Positions 8,523-17,415 of a DNA stretch of 64,000 bases are shown here, piece by piece. The notes beneath the pieces are model-generated. The model made no database searches. It saw nothing but the letters and a program-made list of their open reading frames with translations, and was not told the DNA's origin. The position numbers and the translations under genes are program-made. The stretch is from Actinomadura nitritigenes (GTDB taxonomy: Bacteria; Actinomycetota; Actinomycetes; Streptosporangiales; Streptosporangiaceae), in the NCBI RefSeq assembly GCF_017573545.1, contig NZ_JAGEOK010000016.1:1-64000 (forward strand). Direction: 5' to 3'. The first letter of the stretch is position 1. The number at the start of each line of letters is the position of its first letter.

Positions 8523-9895
8523 AGCTGGCCATTCTCGGCGGCGGCGGGTTCCGGGTGCCCTACGTGTACCAGGCCCTGCTGCGCGACCACGGCACCCCGC
8601 GCATCGAGGAGGTCTGGCTGCAGGACTCCGACGCCGGCCGCCTCGAGGGCATGGCGGCGGTGCTGGCCGCGCTCGCGGACGAGGACGCGGGCGGCGCCGG
8701 CGCGGCGCCGAAGGTGTTCACCTCCACCGAGCTGGACAAGGCCCTCGAGGGCGCCGACTTCGTCTTCGCCGCGATCCGCGTCGGCGGGCTCGCCGGCCGG
8801 GTGTGCGACGAGCGGGTGGCGCTCGACCTTGACGTGCTCGGGCAGGAGACCACCGGCCCCGGCGGCCTGGCCTACGGGCTGCGCACGATCCCGGTGATGC
8901 TCGACATCGCGCGCCGGGTGAAGGCCCTCGCGCCGGACGCCTACGTCATCAACTTCACCAACCCCGCGGGCATGATCACCGAGGCGATGCAGTCGGTGCT
9001 CGGCGACCGGGTCCTCGGGATCTGCGACACCCCGTCGGGGCTCGGCACCCGCGTCGCCGCGGCGCTCGGCCTCGACCCGTCCCGCGTGCAGCTGGACTAC
9101 GTCGGCCTCAACCACCTCGGCTGGATGCGCCGCATCCTGCACGACGGCGTGGACGTGCTGCCGCGGCTGCTCGCCGACGACGAGCTGCTCGGCTCGCTGG
9201 AGGAGGGCGTGGTGTTCGGCCGCGACTGGCTCCGCGACCTCGGGGTGATCCCGAACGAGTACCTGTACTACTACTACTTCAACCGCGAGGCGGTCCGCGC
9301 CACCCTCGACGCGCCCCAGACGCGCGGCGAGTTCCTGGCCAACCAGCAGGCCGCGTTCTACGAGCGGATCGCGGCGGCGTCCGGCGGCGCGGCGATGGAA
9401 CTGTGGCGGGAGACGGTCGCGTCCCGCAGCGCGAGCTACATGGCGGAGATGAAGGGCGCCGACACCGGGAGCGAGCTGGCGGGGCACGCCGGCGTCGACC
9501 CGGTCGACGAGGGCTACGCCGGCGTCGCGCTGAGCGTGATGGCCGCGATCAGCCGCAACGAGCCCGCCACGATGATCCTGAACGTCCGCAACGGGACGAC
9601 GGTGCGCGCGCTGCCCGAGGACGCCGTGGTGGAGGTGCCGGTGCTGGTGGACGCCGGCGGCGTGCACCCGCTGACGCTCGCGCAGCCCGACCTGCACCAG
9701 GCCGGCCTGATGCAGCAGGTCAAGGCCGTGGAGCGGCTGACGATCAGCGCCGCGCGGACCGGCTCCCGGGCCGAGGCGGCCAAGGCGTTCGGGCTGCACC
9801 CGCTGGTCGACTCGGTGTCGGTGGGGCGGCGGCTGCTGGACGGCTACGCCGCCCGCATCCCGGAGGTCGCGGCCGTGTTCGCGGGCGGGACGTGA
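8519..9895 (+). CDS. GH4-family 6-phospho-beta-glucosidase-like enzyme (cluster 1)
   Basis: 458 residues. The N-terminal Rossmann motif AILGGGGFR binds NAD; NFTNPAG (145-151), Cys169 in GICDTP and His199 in GLNHL match the GH4 substrate and metal site. GH4 enzymes cleave glycosides by an NAD- and metal-dependent oxidation-elimination route, and many members require a 6-phosphorylated sugar. The CDTP sequence replaces the CNVP common in 6-phospho-beta-glucosidases, so substrate specificity may differ. Translation is coupled to the DeoR gene by ATGA, with GGGAAGG upstream. Followed 115 bases later by a sugar kinase and ABC transporter genes. Confidence 0.88.
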   Translation: MKLAILGGGGFRVPYVYQALLRDHGTPRIEEVWLQDSDAGRLEGMAAVLAALADEDAGGAGAAPKVFTSTELDKALEGADFVFAAIRVGGLAGRVCDERVALDLDVLGQETTGPGGLAYGLRTIPVMLDIARRVKALAPDAYVINFTNPAGMITEAMQSVLGDRVLGICDTPSGLGTRVAAALGLDPSRVQLDYVGLNHLGWMRRILHDGVDVLPRLLADDELLGSLEEGVVFGRDWLRDLGVIPNEYLYYYYFNREAVRATLDAPQTRGEFLANQQAAFYERIAAASGGAAMELWRETVASRSASYMAEMKGADTGSELAGHAGVDPVDEGYAGVALSVMAAISRNEPATMILNVRNGTTVRALPEDAVVEVPVLVDAGGVHPLTLAQPDLHQAGLMQQVKAVERLTISAARTGSRAEAAKAFGLHPLVDSVSVGRRLLDGYAARIPEVAAVFAGGT

Positions 9896-9958
9896 CGGGC
9901 GGCAGGCCGGCCGCGGCACCACCGCCCCTCCCGGCCCGTACCCCACCCTGTTTTGTCC

Positions 9959-9971
9959 TGACAACCGGTCA
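9959..9971. promoter_or_regulatory. Weak dyad upstream of the PfkB kinase gene
   Basis: TGAC-AACCG-GTCA, 40 bases before the kinase start. The right half CCGGTCA resembles the right half TCGGTCA of the DeoR operator at 7734-7740, so it may be a second, weaker DeoR site. The spacing differs from that operator, which lowers confidence. Confidence 0.25.
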
Positions 9972-10010
9972 TCCTGGTCTCATCTCTGACGGCCCTCGTG
10001 AGGAGGCGCA

Positions 10011-11255
10011 ATGACAGCAGGAACCCTGCGCGGGGCTCCGGCCGCCGGCGAGGACGGCACCGCCGCCGCCCCGCCCGCCGCCCCGTCCGGCGGCGAGACC
10101 GGGGCCCGCGGCCGCCCGCCCGAGCCCTCGCTGGCCGACCCGTGCGCCGAGCGCGGCGCGGTGACCGAGCGGCTGCTGGCGGAGCGCGCGGACGGCGGCC
10201 AGGGGCCGGCGCCCGACCTCGACGTGTTCCTGTCCGGCCAGGTCTTCATGGACATGATCTTCACCGGGCTGCCCGGCCTGCCGCCGCCCGGCACCGAGCT
10301 GTTCACCGACGGCCTCGGCTCGGCGCCCGGCGGCATCGCCAACATCGCGGTGGCGATGAGCCGGCTCGGCCTGCGCGTCGGGCTCGCCGCCCCGTTCGGC
10401 GACGACCTGTTCGGCGCCTACCTGTGGCGGACCCTCGCCGAGCAGGAGGGCGTGGACCTCGGCCACTCCCGCCGCGTCCCCGCCTGGCCCACGCCGGTCA
10501 CGGTGTCGCTGGCCTACGACTCCGACCGCAGCATGGTCACCTACGCCAAGCCCGTCCCGGACATCGGCTCCGCCGACGGCCCCTACGAGGAGGTGCTCGG
10601 GTCGGCGCCCCCGTCGGCGCGGGCCTGCTTCATCGACATCGAGCGGCCGGTGCCCGCGTGGGCGCGGGACATGCGCGCCACCGGGACCACGGTCTTCGCC
10701 GACCTGGGCTGGGACGCCACCGAGACCTGGTCCAGCGAGGTGCTGGACCGCCTCGAGCACGTGGACGTGTTCCTGCCCAACGCGGTCGAGGCGATGGCCT
10801 ACACCCGCACCGCCTCGCCCGAGGCCGCAGCCCGCGCCCTGTCGGAGCGCGTCCCGGTGGTCGTGGTCAAGCGCGGCGGCGCCGGCGCGATCGCCATCGA
10901 CGCCCGCAGCGGCGAGGTCGCCGAGACCGACGCGCTCCCGGTCCGGGCGCTGGACGCCACCGGAGCGGGCGACGTGTTCGGCGCCGGGTTCCTGTTCGGC
11001 ACCCTCGCCGGGCTCCCCCTGGACGAGCGGCTGAAGTTCGCCAACCTGTGCGCGGGCCTGTCGGTCCGGCACCGCAGCGGCTCGCTCGGCGCCCCCTGCT
11101 GGGGGGAGATCGCCGCGTTCGGCGAGTCCGGCGAAGTCCCCGAGGAGGTCCTCGAACCGTACGCGTTCGTCGTCGACTACATTCCCGACTCGGCGACCGA
11201 CACCGTCGTGCGCGCCGAGCCGACGCTCCGCGACGACCTGCAGCACTCGTCCTGA
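10011..11255 (+). CDS. PfkB/ribokinase-family carbohydrate kinase (cluster 1)
   Basis: 414 residues, longer than the usual ~310 because of an Ala/Gly/Pro-rich N-terminal extension of about 70 residues. The kinase core shows the GGIANIAVAMSRLG motif and the C-terminal signature DATGAGDVFGAGF with the catalytic Asp. It transfers phosphate from ATP to a sugar hydroxyl. Next to a GH4 enzyme it is a candidate for phosphorylating an imported disaccharide or the released monosaccharide. ATG 10011 has a strong GAGGAGG site. It precedes the binding-protein gene by 89 bases in the same direction. Confidence 0.85.
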   Translation: MTAGTLRGAPAAGEDGTAAAPPAAPSGGETGARGRPPEPSLADPCAERGAVTERLLAERADGGQGPAPDLDVFLSGQVFMDMIFTGLPGLPPPGTELFTDGLGSAPGGIANIAVAMSRLGLRVGLAAPFGDDLFGAYLWRTLAEQEGVDLGHSRRVPAWPTPVTVSLAYDSDRSMVTYAKPVPDIGSADGPYEEVLGSAPPSARACFIDIERPVPAWARDMRATGTTVFADLGWDATETWSSEVLDRLEHVDVFLPNAVEAMAYTRTASPEAAARALSERVPVVVVKRGGAGAIAIDARSGEVAETDALPVRALDATGAGDVFGAGFLFGTLAGLPLDERLKFANLCAGLSVRHRSGSLGAPCWGEIAAFGESGEVPEEVLEPYAFVVDYIPDSATDTVVRAEPTLRDDLQHSS

Positions 11256-11344
11256 CCGATCGTCCCAGCCCCCCCGCCCCACCCCAGGACCCGTACCGGC
11301 CCCCGGGCCGGCACGGGACAGCAGCACAGAAAGGAGCCGCAGGA

Positions 11345-12700
11345 ATGCCGACGCTCATGAGACGGAGCACGGTCGCCGCGGCGGCGGCCCTGGTGACCGC
11401 GCTCGCCGCCGCCTGCGCGCCGGGCTCGTCGGACGACAAGCCGGCGAGCAAGGCGCCCGCGGCGGTCAGCACCGACGTCGCCAAGGCCGGGAACGTGACC
11501 CTCACCGTCTGGGACCAGGAGGTCCAGGGCGGGCTGAAGGAGCAGATCGAGAAGCTCAACGCCCAGTTCGAGGCCAAGTACCCGAACGTCAAGATCAAGC
11601 GGGTGTCGCGCTCCTTCAGCGACCTGCAGAAGACGCTGCGGCTCGCGCTGTCGGGCAGCAACCCGCCCGACGTCGTCGAGGCCAACCAGGGCTACGCGTC
11701 CATGGCCCAGTACGTCAAGGACGGCATGCTGCTGCCGCTCGGCGCCTACGACCAGGCGTACGGGTGGTCCAAGCGGTACCCGAAGGGCCTGCTGGACCTC
11801 AACAGCGTCACCAAGGACGGCAAGCTCATCGGGTCGGGCGACCTGTACGGCGTCTCACTGAACGGCGAGATCGTCGGGCTCTACTACAACAAGGAGAAGC
11901 TCGCCAAGCTCGGCATCCAGCCGCCGAAGACCTGGGACGAGTTCGAGCAGGCGCTCGCCACCGCCAAGGGCAAGGGCGAGGTGCCGATCGCGTTCGGCAA
12001 CCTGGAGAAGCTGCCCGCGATGCAGCTGTACGGCATCCTGCAGGACGCCGCGACCGGCAAGGAGGCCGTCCGCAAGCTGGTGTTCGGCAGCGGCGGCTCC
12101 TGGACGGACGCCTCCAACGTGCAGGCCGCGCAGAAGCTCGCGGACTGGGCGAAGAAGGGCTACCTCACCAAGGACTCCAACTCGGTGAAGTGGGACGACA
12201 CCCCGGTGAACTTCGCCAAGGGCGAGGGCGTGTTCATGTTCGGCGGCACCTGGTGGGCGCCGGACCTCAACGACCGGATGAAGGACAAGGTCGGCTTCGC
12301 GCTGCCGCCCGCGCCGCAGGCGGGCGCGCCCGTGGCGACCATGGGCGGCGAGAGCCTGCCGTGGTCGATCACCTCCAAGTCCAAGCACGCCGACGTCGCC
12401 GCCGCCTACATCAACTTCATCACCTCCCCGGAGGCGATGAACGTGGCGGTGCAGACCGGCAGCCTTCCGGTGCTGCCCGCCTCCACGCAGCCGGACAAGC
12501 CGCTGATGAAGGAGGTGTCGACGGCCTGGGCCGAGCTCAGCAAGAACGACGGCACCACCCCCTACATCGACTACACGACCCCGACGTTCACCGACGCGTT
12601 CGGCGGTCCGCTGCAGGGCCTCGTGGCCGGCAAGAAGTCCGCCCAGGAGGCCATGAAGGCGGCCCAGGACGACTACACCGCCTTCCAGAAGAAGAAGTAG
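11345..12700 (+). CDS. ABC transporter sugar-binding lipoprotein (cluster 1)
   Basis: 451 residues. A lipoprotein signal peptide ends at the cysteine of ALAAAC (about residue 24), followed by a Ser/Lys/Ala linker. The mature part is a family-1 solute-binding protein (LTVWDQEVQGG, SGSNPPDVVEANQG, LYYNKEKLAKLGIQPPKTWDEF, GGTWWAPDL, GGESLPWSI). It would capture an oligosaccharide outside the membrane and deliver it to the two permeases downstream. ATG 11345 is preceded by AGGAG. A large GC hairpin separates it from the permease genes and may raise its relative abundance. Confidence 0.9.
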   Translation: MPTLMRRSTVAAAAALVTALAAACAPGSSDDKPASKAPAAVSTDVAKAGNVTLTVWDQEVQGGLKEQIEKLNAQFEAKYPNVKIKRVSRSFSDLQKTLRLALSGSNPPDVVEANQGYASMAQYVKDGMLLPLGAYDQAYGWSKRYPKGLLDLNSVTKDGKLIGSGDLYGVSLNGEIVGLYYNKEKLAKLGIQPPKTWDEFEQALATAKGKGEVPIAFGNLEKLPAMQLYGILQDAATGKEAVRKLVFGSGGSWTDASNVQAAQKLADWAKKGYLTKDSNSVKWDDTPVNFAKGEGVFMFGGTWWAPDLNDRMKDKVGFALPPAPQAGAPVATMGGESLPWSITSKSKHADVAAAYINFITSPEAMNVAVQTGSLPVLPASTQPDKPLMKEVSTAWAELSKNDGTTPYIDYTTPTFTDAFGGPLQGLVAGKKSAQEAMKAAQDDYTAFQKKK

Positions 12701-12727
12701 TGACGACCGGCCCGGCGTGACCGCCGG

Positions 12728-12766
12728 CCCCGCCGCCGCCCCGGCACCCCCGGCGCGGCGGCGGGG
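12728..12766 (+). terminator. Intra-operon GC hairpin (attenuator or mRNA-protecting stem)
   Basis: A perfect 12-bp stem, CCCCGCCGCCGC pairing with GCGGCGGCGGGG, closes a 15-base loop between the binding-protein and first permease genes. No T-run follows. Stem-loops in this position are known in maltose-type operons, where they keep the binding protein in excess of the permeases; that role here is inferred. Confidence 0.6.
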
Positions 12767-12835
12767 CACCGGCCGACCCCCGCGCGGAACGCGAGGGCGG
12801 CCCGCGCCGACGAGGTGACAGCGAGGAGCGCGCAG

Positions 12836-13810
12836 ATGACGACCGTCGCGCGGCAGAAGACCCCCGAGCCGGGGCCCGAGGCGTCCGGCTCGAGCAACGC
12901 GCGGCCCGCAGGCCGCCGGGCCAGGTCCCGGCCGCCGGGCGAGCCCCGCTCCGTCGGCTGGCTGTACGTGCTGCCGGCCCTGGCGGTGTACGGGGCGTTC
13001 CTGCTGTGGCCGCTGGTGCGGGGAGTGCAGTTCTCCCTCTACCACTGGGACGGCATCGGCCAGGCGACCTGGGCGGGGCTGTCCAACTACACCGCCACCT
13101 GGACCGACCCGACGCTGCGCGGCGCGTTCGGGCACCTGCTGCTACTGATCGTGTTCTACGCGATCCTGCCGTGCTGCATCGCGTTCGTGCTGGTGGCCAT
13201 CATGTCCCGGACGAAGATCCGCGGCCTGACGTTCTTCCGCACCGTGCTGTTCATGCCGCAGGTCATCGCGATGGTCGCGGTCGCGGTGGCGTGGCAGTGG
13301 GTGTACTCCACGCACGGGCCGGTCAACACCGTCCTCGGCTGGCTGCACGACCTCGGGCTCCCCGACTGGCGGCACGGCTGGCTCGGCGACTTCACCTTCG
13401 CGCTGCCCGCCATCGGGCTCGTCGGCACCTGGGTGGAGATCGGCCTGGCGCTGGTGCTGTTCCTGGCCGGCGTGCAGAAGATCCCGCGGGAGCTGTACGA
13501 GGCGGCGCGGATCGACGGCGCCGGGGCGGTCCGGGAGTTCTTCACCGTCACCCTGCCGGGGCTGCGCCGCGAGCTGTCGGTGGCGCTGACGCTCACCACG
13601 ATCATGGCGGTGCGCAACTTCGACCTCATCTACATGGCCACCGCCGGCGGGCCGGGCGACTCCACGAAGGTGCCCGCCTACGAGGTCTACAACCGGACGT
13701 TCAACACCGGCGAGGTCGGCCTCGGCTGCGCGATCGGCGTCACCCTGGCCGTGCTGGCGTTCGCGGTCACCGCGGGCATCGGCCGCCTCGTCGAGGGGAG
13801 GGGCGAATGA
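12836..13810 (+). CDS. Carbohydrate ABC transporter permease, MalF type (cluster 1)
   Basis: 324 residues. After a charged Arg/Pro-rich cytoplasmic N-terminus there are six hydrophobic segments, and the coupling loop EAA motif ELYEAARIDGAGAVREFF is present near residue 220. It forms one half of the membrane channel for the sugar transporter. ATG 12836 follows GAGGAG; the stop overlaps the second permease start as ATGA, so the two are produced together. No ATPase gene occurs in this cluster. Confidence 0.92.
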   Translation: MTTVARQKTPEPGPEASGSSNARPAGRRARSRPPGEPRSVGWLYVLPALAVYGAFLLWPLVRGVQFSLYHWDGIGQATWAGLSNYTATWTDPTLRGAFGHLLLLIVFYAILPCCIAFVLVAIMSRTKIRGLTFFRTVLFMPQVIAMVAVAVAWQWVYSTHGPVNTVLGWLHDLGLPDWRHGWLGDFTFALPAIGLVGTWVEIGLALVLFLAGVQKIPRELYEAARIDGAGAVREFFTVTLPGLRRELSVALTLTTIMAVRNFDLIYMATAGGPGDSTKVPAYEVYNRTFNTGEVGLGCAIGVTLAVLAFAVTAGIGRLVEGRGE

Positions 13811-14601
13811 GCAGGCGCTACGAGCGGATCCTGAACCACGCCGTGCTGGCGCTGTTCGCGGTGATCGCCCTGTTCCCGATGATCGGCATCGTCGCGCAGG
13901 CGCTGCGGCTGCCCGGGGACCTGTCCTTCGACACCTTCCGGGTGGCCTGGAGCGAGGGCCACTTCGCCGCCTACCTGCGCAACAGCGTCATCGTCACCGC
14001 CATCACGGTGGTGCTGGCCAGCGTCTTCTCGATCATGTCCGGGTACGCGCTCGGCGTCATGCGGTTCCGCGGCGCGGGGGCGGTGTTCCTGCTGTTCCTG
14101 GCGGGCCTGACCATCCCGACCGAGGCCGTCGTCGTGCCGCTCTACTTCGACCTGCGCTCGGCCGGGCTGGACAACACCTACGCCGGGCTGATCCTGCCGC
14201 AGGTCGCCATGTCGGTCGCGTTCGGCACGTTCTGGATGCGCGCCTACTTCCGCAGCGTCCCGCCCTCGCTGATGGAGGCGGCCCGGATGGACGGCGCGTC
14301 GAGCTGGACGACCCTGTGGCGGGTGCTGGTGCCGGTCGGCCGGCCCGCCATCCTCACCATGGTCGTGCTGATCACCATGTGGACCTGGAACGAGTTCCTG
14401 CTGCCGCTGGTGATCGTCAATTCCGACGAGGGACTGCGCACCGCGCCTCTGGGGCTCTCGTTCTTCCAGGGCGCGCACAAGACCGACTATTCGCTGCTCA
14501 TGGCGGGCGCGCTGATCATCGCCGCGCCCATCGTGATCGTCTATGTCTTCCTGCAACGGCGGTTCATTGCAGGGATGCTCTCGGGGGCCATCAAGGAGTA
14601 G
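13807..14601 (+). CDS. Carbohydrate ABC transporter permease, MalG type (cluster 1)
   Basis: 264 residues with six membrane segments and the EAA loop SLMEAARMDGASSWTTLWRV. It is the second channel subunit, partner of the MalF-type permease. The ATG overlaps the upstream stop. The next gene, a secreted deacetylase, starts 49 bases downstream with its own AGGAGAG site, so the operon probably continues through it. Confidence 0.92.
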   Translation: MSRRYERILNHAVLALFAVIALFPMIGIVAQALRLPGDLSFDTFRVAWSEGHFAAYLRNSVIVTAITVVLASVFSIMSGYALGVMRFRGAGAVFLLFLAGLTIPTEAVVVPLYFDLRSAGLDNTYAGLILPQVAMSVAFGTFWMRAYFRSVPPSLMEAARMDGASSWTTLWRVLVPVGRPAILTMVVLITMWTWNEFLLPLVIVNSDEGLRTAPLGLSFFQGAHKTDYSLLMAGALIIAAPIVIVYVFLQRRFIAGMLSGAIKE

Positions 14602-14650
14602 GGAGTCCGGGGCCGCCCCCCAGCGGCCCCGCAACGGAACAGGAGAGTTC

Positions 14651-17329
14651 ATGCGAAGACTCGCCCTACCCGCCGTCCTGTCCGCCGCGCTGGCGGGCTC
14701 GGCCATCGCGCTGGCCGGCCCGCCCGCGCAGGCGCGGACGGCACCGTCCGACCAGGGCCGGCTGGACGTGCTTTTCGTCGGGGCGCACCCCGACGACGAG
14801 TCCGGCACCCTGTCGACGCTCGGCCAGTGGAACGAGTTCGACAAGGCCAGGACGGGCGTGCTGACCGTCACCCGCGGCGAGGGCGGCGGCAACGCCGCGG
14901 GGACCGAGGAGGGCCCGGCGCTCGGCCTGCTGCGCGAGAACGAGGAGCGCCGCGCGGTCGGCAAGGCGGGCGTCACCGACGTCCACAACCTCGACAAGGT
15001 CGACTTCTACTACACGGTGAGCGCGCCGCTCACCGAGGACACCTGGGGCCACGACGACACGCTCGCGAAGGTCGTGCGGATCGTCCGCGAGACCCGGCCC
15101 AAGGTGATCGTGACGATGAACCCGGCGCCGCTGCCCGGCCAGCACGGCAACCACCAGGAGGCCGCGCGGCTGGCGACCGAGGCGTACTACGCCGCCGCCG
15201 ACCCCAAGGCCTTCCCGACCCAGCTCGGCAAGGAGGGGCTGAAGACCTGGGCGCCGGGGCGGCTGTTCCAGGGCGGCGGCGCGTCCGGCCCGACCGGGCA
15301 GGACTGCGCGGCCAAGGTCACCCCCAGCACGCCGGCGTCGGTGGCGTACGGGGTGTGGGGCGGCCGCACGTCGCCCCGCAACGGCGGCAAGACGTGGGCG
15401 CAGGTGGAGCGGGAGGCGCAGCGGCTGTACGTGAGCCAGGGCTGGGCCGGGTTCCCGGACGCGCCGTCGGACCCGTCCAAGATCGGCTGCGACTTCTTCA
15501 CCCAGATCGCGAGCCGGGTGCCGTTCACGCTCGGCAACGCCGACCCGTCGGCTCCGCTGGAGGGCGCGGTCACGCCGGGCAAGGGCGGCCTGCCGCTCGG
15601 GACGCAGTTCTTCCTGACCGCGCAGTCGTACGGGGTGACGCCCGGCGCGGCGTTCACGGTGACTGCGCACGCGAGCGCGCCGCAGCAGCTGAAGAACGCG
15701 CGGGCCGCACTCTCGGTGCCGTCCGGTTGGAACGTGACAGGGAACGGTGACCTGGGCAAGGTCGGATCGGGCGAGCGGACGGCGACGTTCACGGTGACGC
15801 CGCCCGCCGGCGCCACGGTGGGCCGCGCCCAGATCTCCGCGACGCTCACGTCCGGCCGCGCCACCGGCCAGACCGCGACGATGGTGAGCGTCCAGCCGCC
15901 CGTCACGGGCCGGCAGCAGCCGCTGCCCCGCGTCGACGACTTCGACACCTGGGCCACCAGGACCGGCGTGCCCGCGCTCATCGGCCAGATGAAGCGCGTG
16001 CTGACGGTCGCGTCGGGCAGGTCGCGCGACGTCCGGGTGGACCTGGTGAACACGACCTCGTCCGCGCAGTCGGGCACGGTGAAGCTGGACCTGCCGAAGG
16101 GCTTCTCGGCCGACGCCGCGTCCAAGCCGTACACGCTCGCGGCCGGCGCGAAGGGCACGGCCACCTTCAAGGTGACCAACACCGACGCCTCGCTGCCCAC
16201 GTCCAACGAGGGCGGCTCCGGCGGCGACTACGACTACACCATCACCACCACCCCGTCGTCCGGCCCGGCCGACGTGGAGCAGGCGGCGCTGGAACTGGTC
16301 CCGGTCGCCGAGATCCCCAAGGCGTCCGCCGCCCCGAAGATCGACGGCAAGGAGGAGCCCGGCGAGTACGCCGGCGCCGAGCTGAACCTGTCGCGGGTGT
16401 GGGAGGGCGACGCCTGCCAGTCGGCCGCCGACTGCTCGGCCACCGGCAAGGTGACCTGGACCGACGACGCGCTGAACGTGCTGGTCAAGGTCCGCGACGA
16501 CAAGCAGGGCACGGTGCTCGGCGCGGACGACTGCAAGCGGCACTGGCGCACCGACTCGGTCGAGATCGGGATCGACCCGCGCGGTGACTCGGAGAACACC
16601 TCGACCACCTTCAAGACCGGCATCTTCCCGCAGATGTCGGACGGCAAGCCCTGCTTCGAGCGCGACGCCGACGCCCACCAGGGCGGTGCGGACGCGGCGC
16701 CCGGCATGCAGGTGGCCGCGACGGTGAACCAGCCCTACGACGGCTACACCATCGAGGCGAAGATCCCGTTCAAGGACCTGCCGACAGCCGTGGACCCGGC
16801 GCGGATGGGCCTGAACGTCTTCGTCTACGACTCCGACACCCAGGACAAGACCGGCCAGACCCGGATCGGCTGGTCGACCTGGGGCGGCGTGCAGGGCGAC
16901 CCGTACCGGTGGGGCCAGACGACCCTGCCCGGCTACACCCCGGACCCGAGCCTGCCGACCACCCCGCCCGCGCCGGTGATGCCGACCGACGCGGCGGCCT
17001 CGGTCAACTCGCCCGAGTCGATCGAGCAGGCCGTCCGCACCGGGATCCCGCTCGCGGGCGGCCCGGCGGCGCCGCGGTCCGACAGCGCGCGGATCGCCGG
17101 TGAGCCGAAGGTGTCCGGCGGGTCGGCGACCTTCCTGCTGCAGGCCACCGGTCCCGGCACGGCCCACGTGACGGCCTGGGACGGCAAGGTCCTCGGCACC
17201 AAGACCGTCGAGGTGAAGGGCGCCGGCTCCCAGTCCGTGACGGTGACGGGCGCGAGCGGCCTGCTCGCCGTCGCGTTCGAGGCGAAGAAGGGGGGCACGG
17301 CCAGCAGCATCGCCCGGCTGAGCCGGTGA
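14651..17329 (+). CDS. Secreted PIG-L/LmbE-family deacetylase with NEW3-like and CBM9-like regions
   Basis: 892 residues, far longer than a plain LmbE protein (~250). A signal peptide ends near AQA-RTAP (residues 1-29). The PIG-L domain follows, with AHPDDE at 45-50 and His168 in GNHQE as zinc ligands; this family removes acetyl groups from N-acetylglucosamine-type sugars. Residues about 350-550 contain two beta-sandwich modules, the second like the NEW3/NPCBM-associated type. Residues ~553-760 (PKIDGKEEPGEYAGA, then VEIGIDPRG) look like a family 9-type carbohydrate-binding domain. A short C-terminal beta domain ends the protein. It probably deacetylates an extracellular amino-sugar glycan before uptake by the adjacent transporter. 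Confidence 0.85.
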   Translation: MRRLALPAVLSAALAGSAIALAGPPAQARTAPSDQGRLDVLFVGAHPDDESGTLSTLGQWNEFDKARTGVLTVTRGEGGGNAAGTEEGPALGLLRENEERRAVGKAGVTDVHNLDKVDFYYTVSAPLTEDTWGHDDTLAKVVRIVRETRPKVIVTMNPAPLPGQHGNHQEAARLATEAYYAAADPKAFPTQLGKEGLKTWAPGRLFQGGGASGPTGQDCAAKVTPSTPASVAYGVWGGRTSPRNGGKTWAQVEREAQRLYVSQGWAGFPDAPSDPSKIGCDFFTQIASRVPFTLGNADPSAPLEGAVTPGKGGLPLGTQFFLTAQSYGVTPGAAFTVTAHASAPQQLKNARAALSVPSGWNVTGNGDLGKVGSGERTATFTVTPPAGATVGRAQISATLTSGRATGQTATMVSVQPPVTGRQQPLPRVDDFDTWATRTGVPALIGQMKRVLTVASGRSRDVRVDLVNTTSSAQSGTVKLDLPKGFSADAASKPYTLAAGAKGTATFKVTNTDASLPTSNEGGSGGDYDYTITTTPSSGPADVEQAALELVPVAEIPKASAAPKIDGKEEPGEYAGAELNLSRVWEGDACQSAADCSATGKVTWTDDALNVLVKVRDDKQGTVLGADDCKRHWRTDSVEIGIDPRGDSENTSTTFKTGIFPQMSDGKPCFERDADAHQGGADAAPGMQVAATVNQPYDGYTIEAKIPFKDLPTAVDPARMGLNVFVYDSDTQDKTGQTRIGWSTWGGVQGDPYRWGQTTLPGYTPDPSLPTTPPAPVMPTDAAASVNSPESIEQAVRTGIPLAGGPAAPRSDSARIAGEPKVSGGSATFLLQATGPGTAHVTAWDGKVLGTKTVEVKGAGSQSVTVTGASGLLAVAFEAKKGGTASSIARLSR

Positions 17330-17334
17330 ACGGC

Positions 17335-17368
17335 GCCGCCGCGCCGGGTTCGCGCCCGGCGCGGCGGC
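17335..17368 (+). terminator. Strong hairpin after the deacetylase gene
   Basis: A perfect 14-bp GC stem, GCCGCCGCGCCGGG with its complement, around a TTCGCG loop, six bases after the stop codon. No T-run, as is common in high-GC actinobacteria. It closes the rightward cluster 1 operon. Confidence 0.65.
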
Positions 17369-17381
17369 ATCCGCCCGATGG

Positions 17382-17415
17382 CCGGGCCGGCGCGCCGGGG
17401 GCGCGTCCGGCCCGG
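17382..17415 (-). terminator. Hairpin after the GntR regulator gene
   Basis: CCGGGCCGG and CCGGCCCGG arms of nine bases enclose a loop that can itself partly pair (CGCGCC with GGCGCG). It abuts the stop of the leftward GntR gene, so the 86-base convergent gap carries one hairpin for each direction. Confidence 0.45.
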
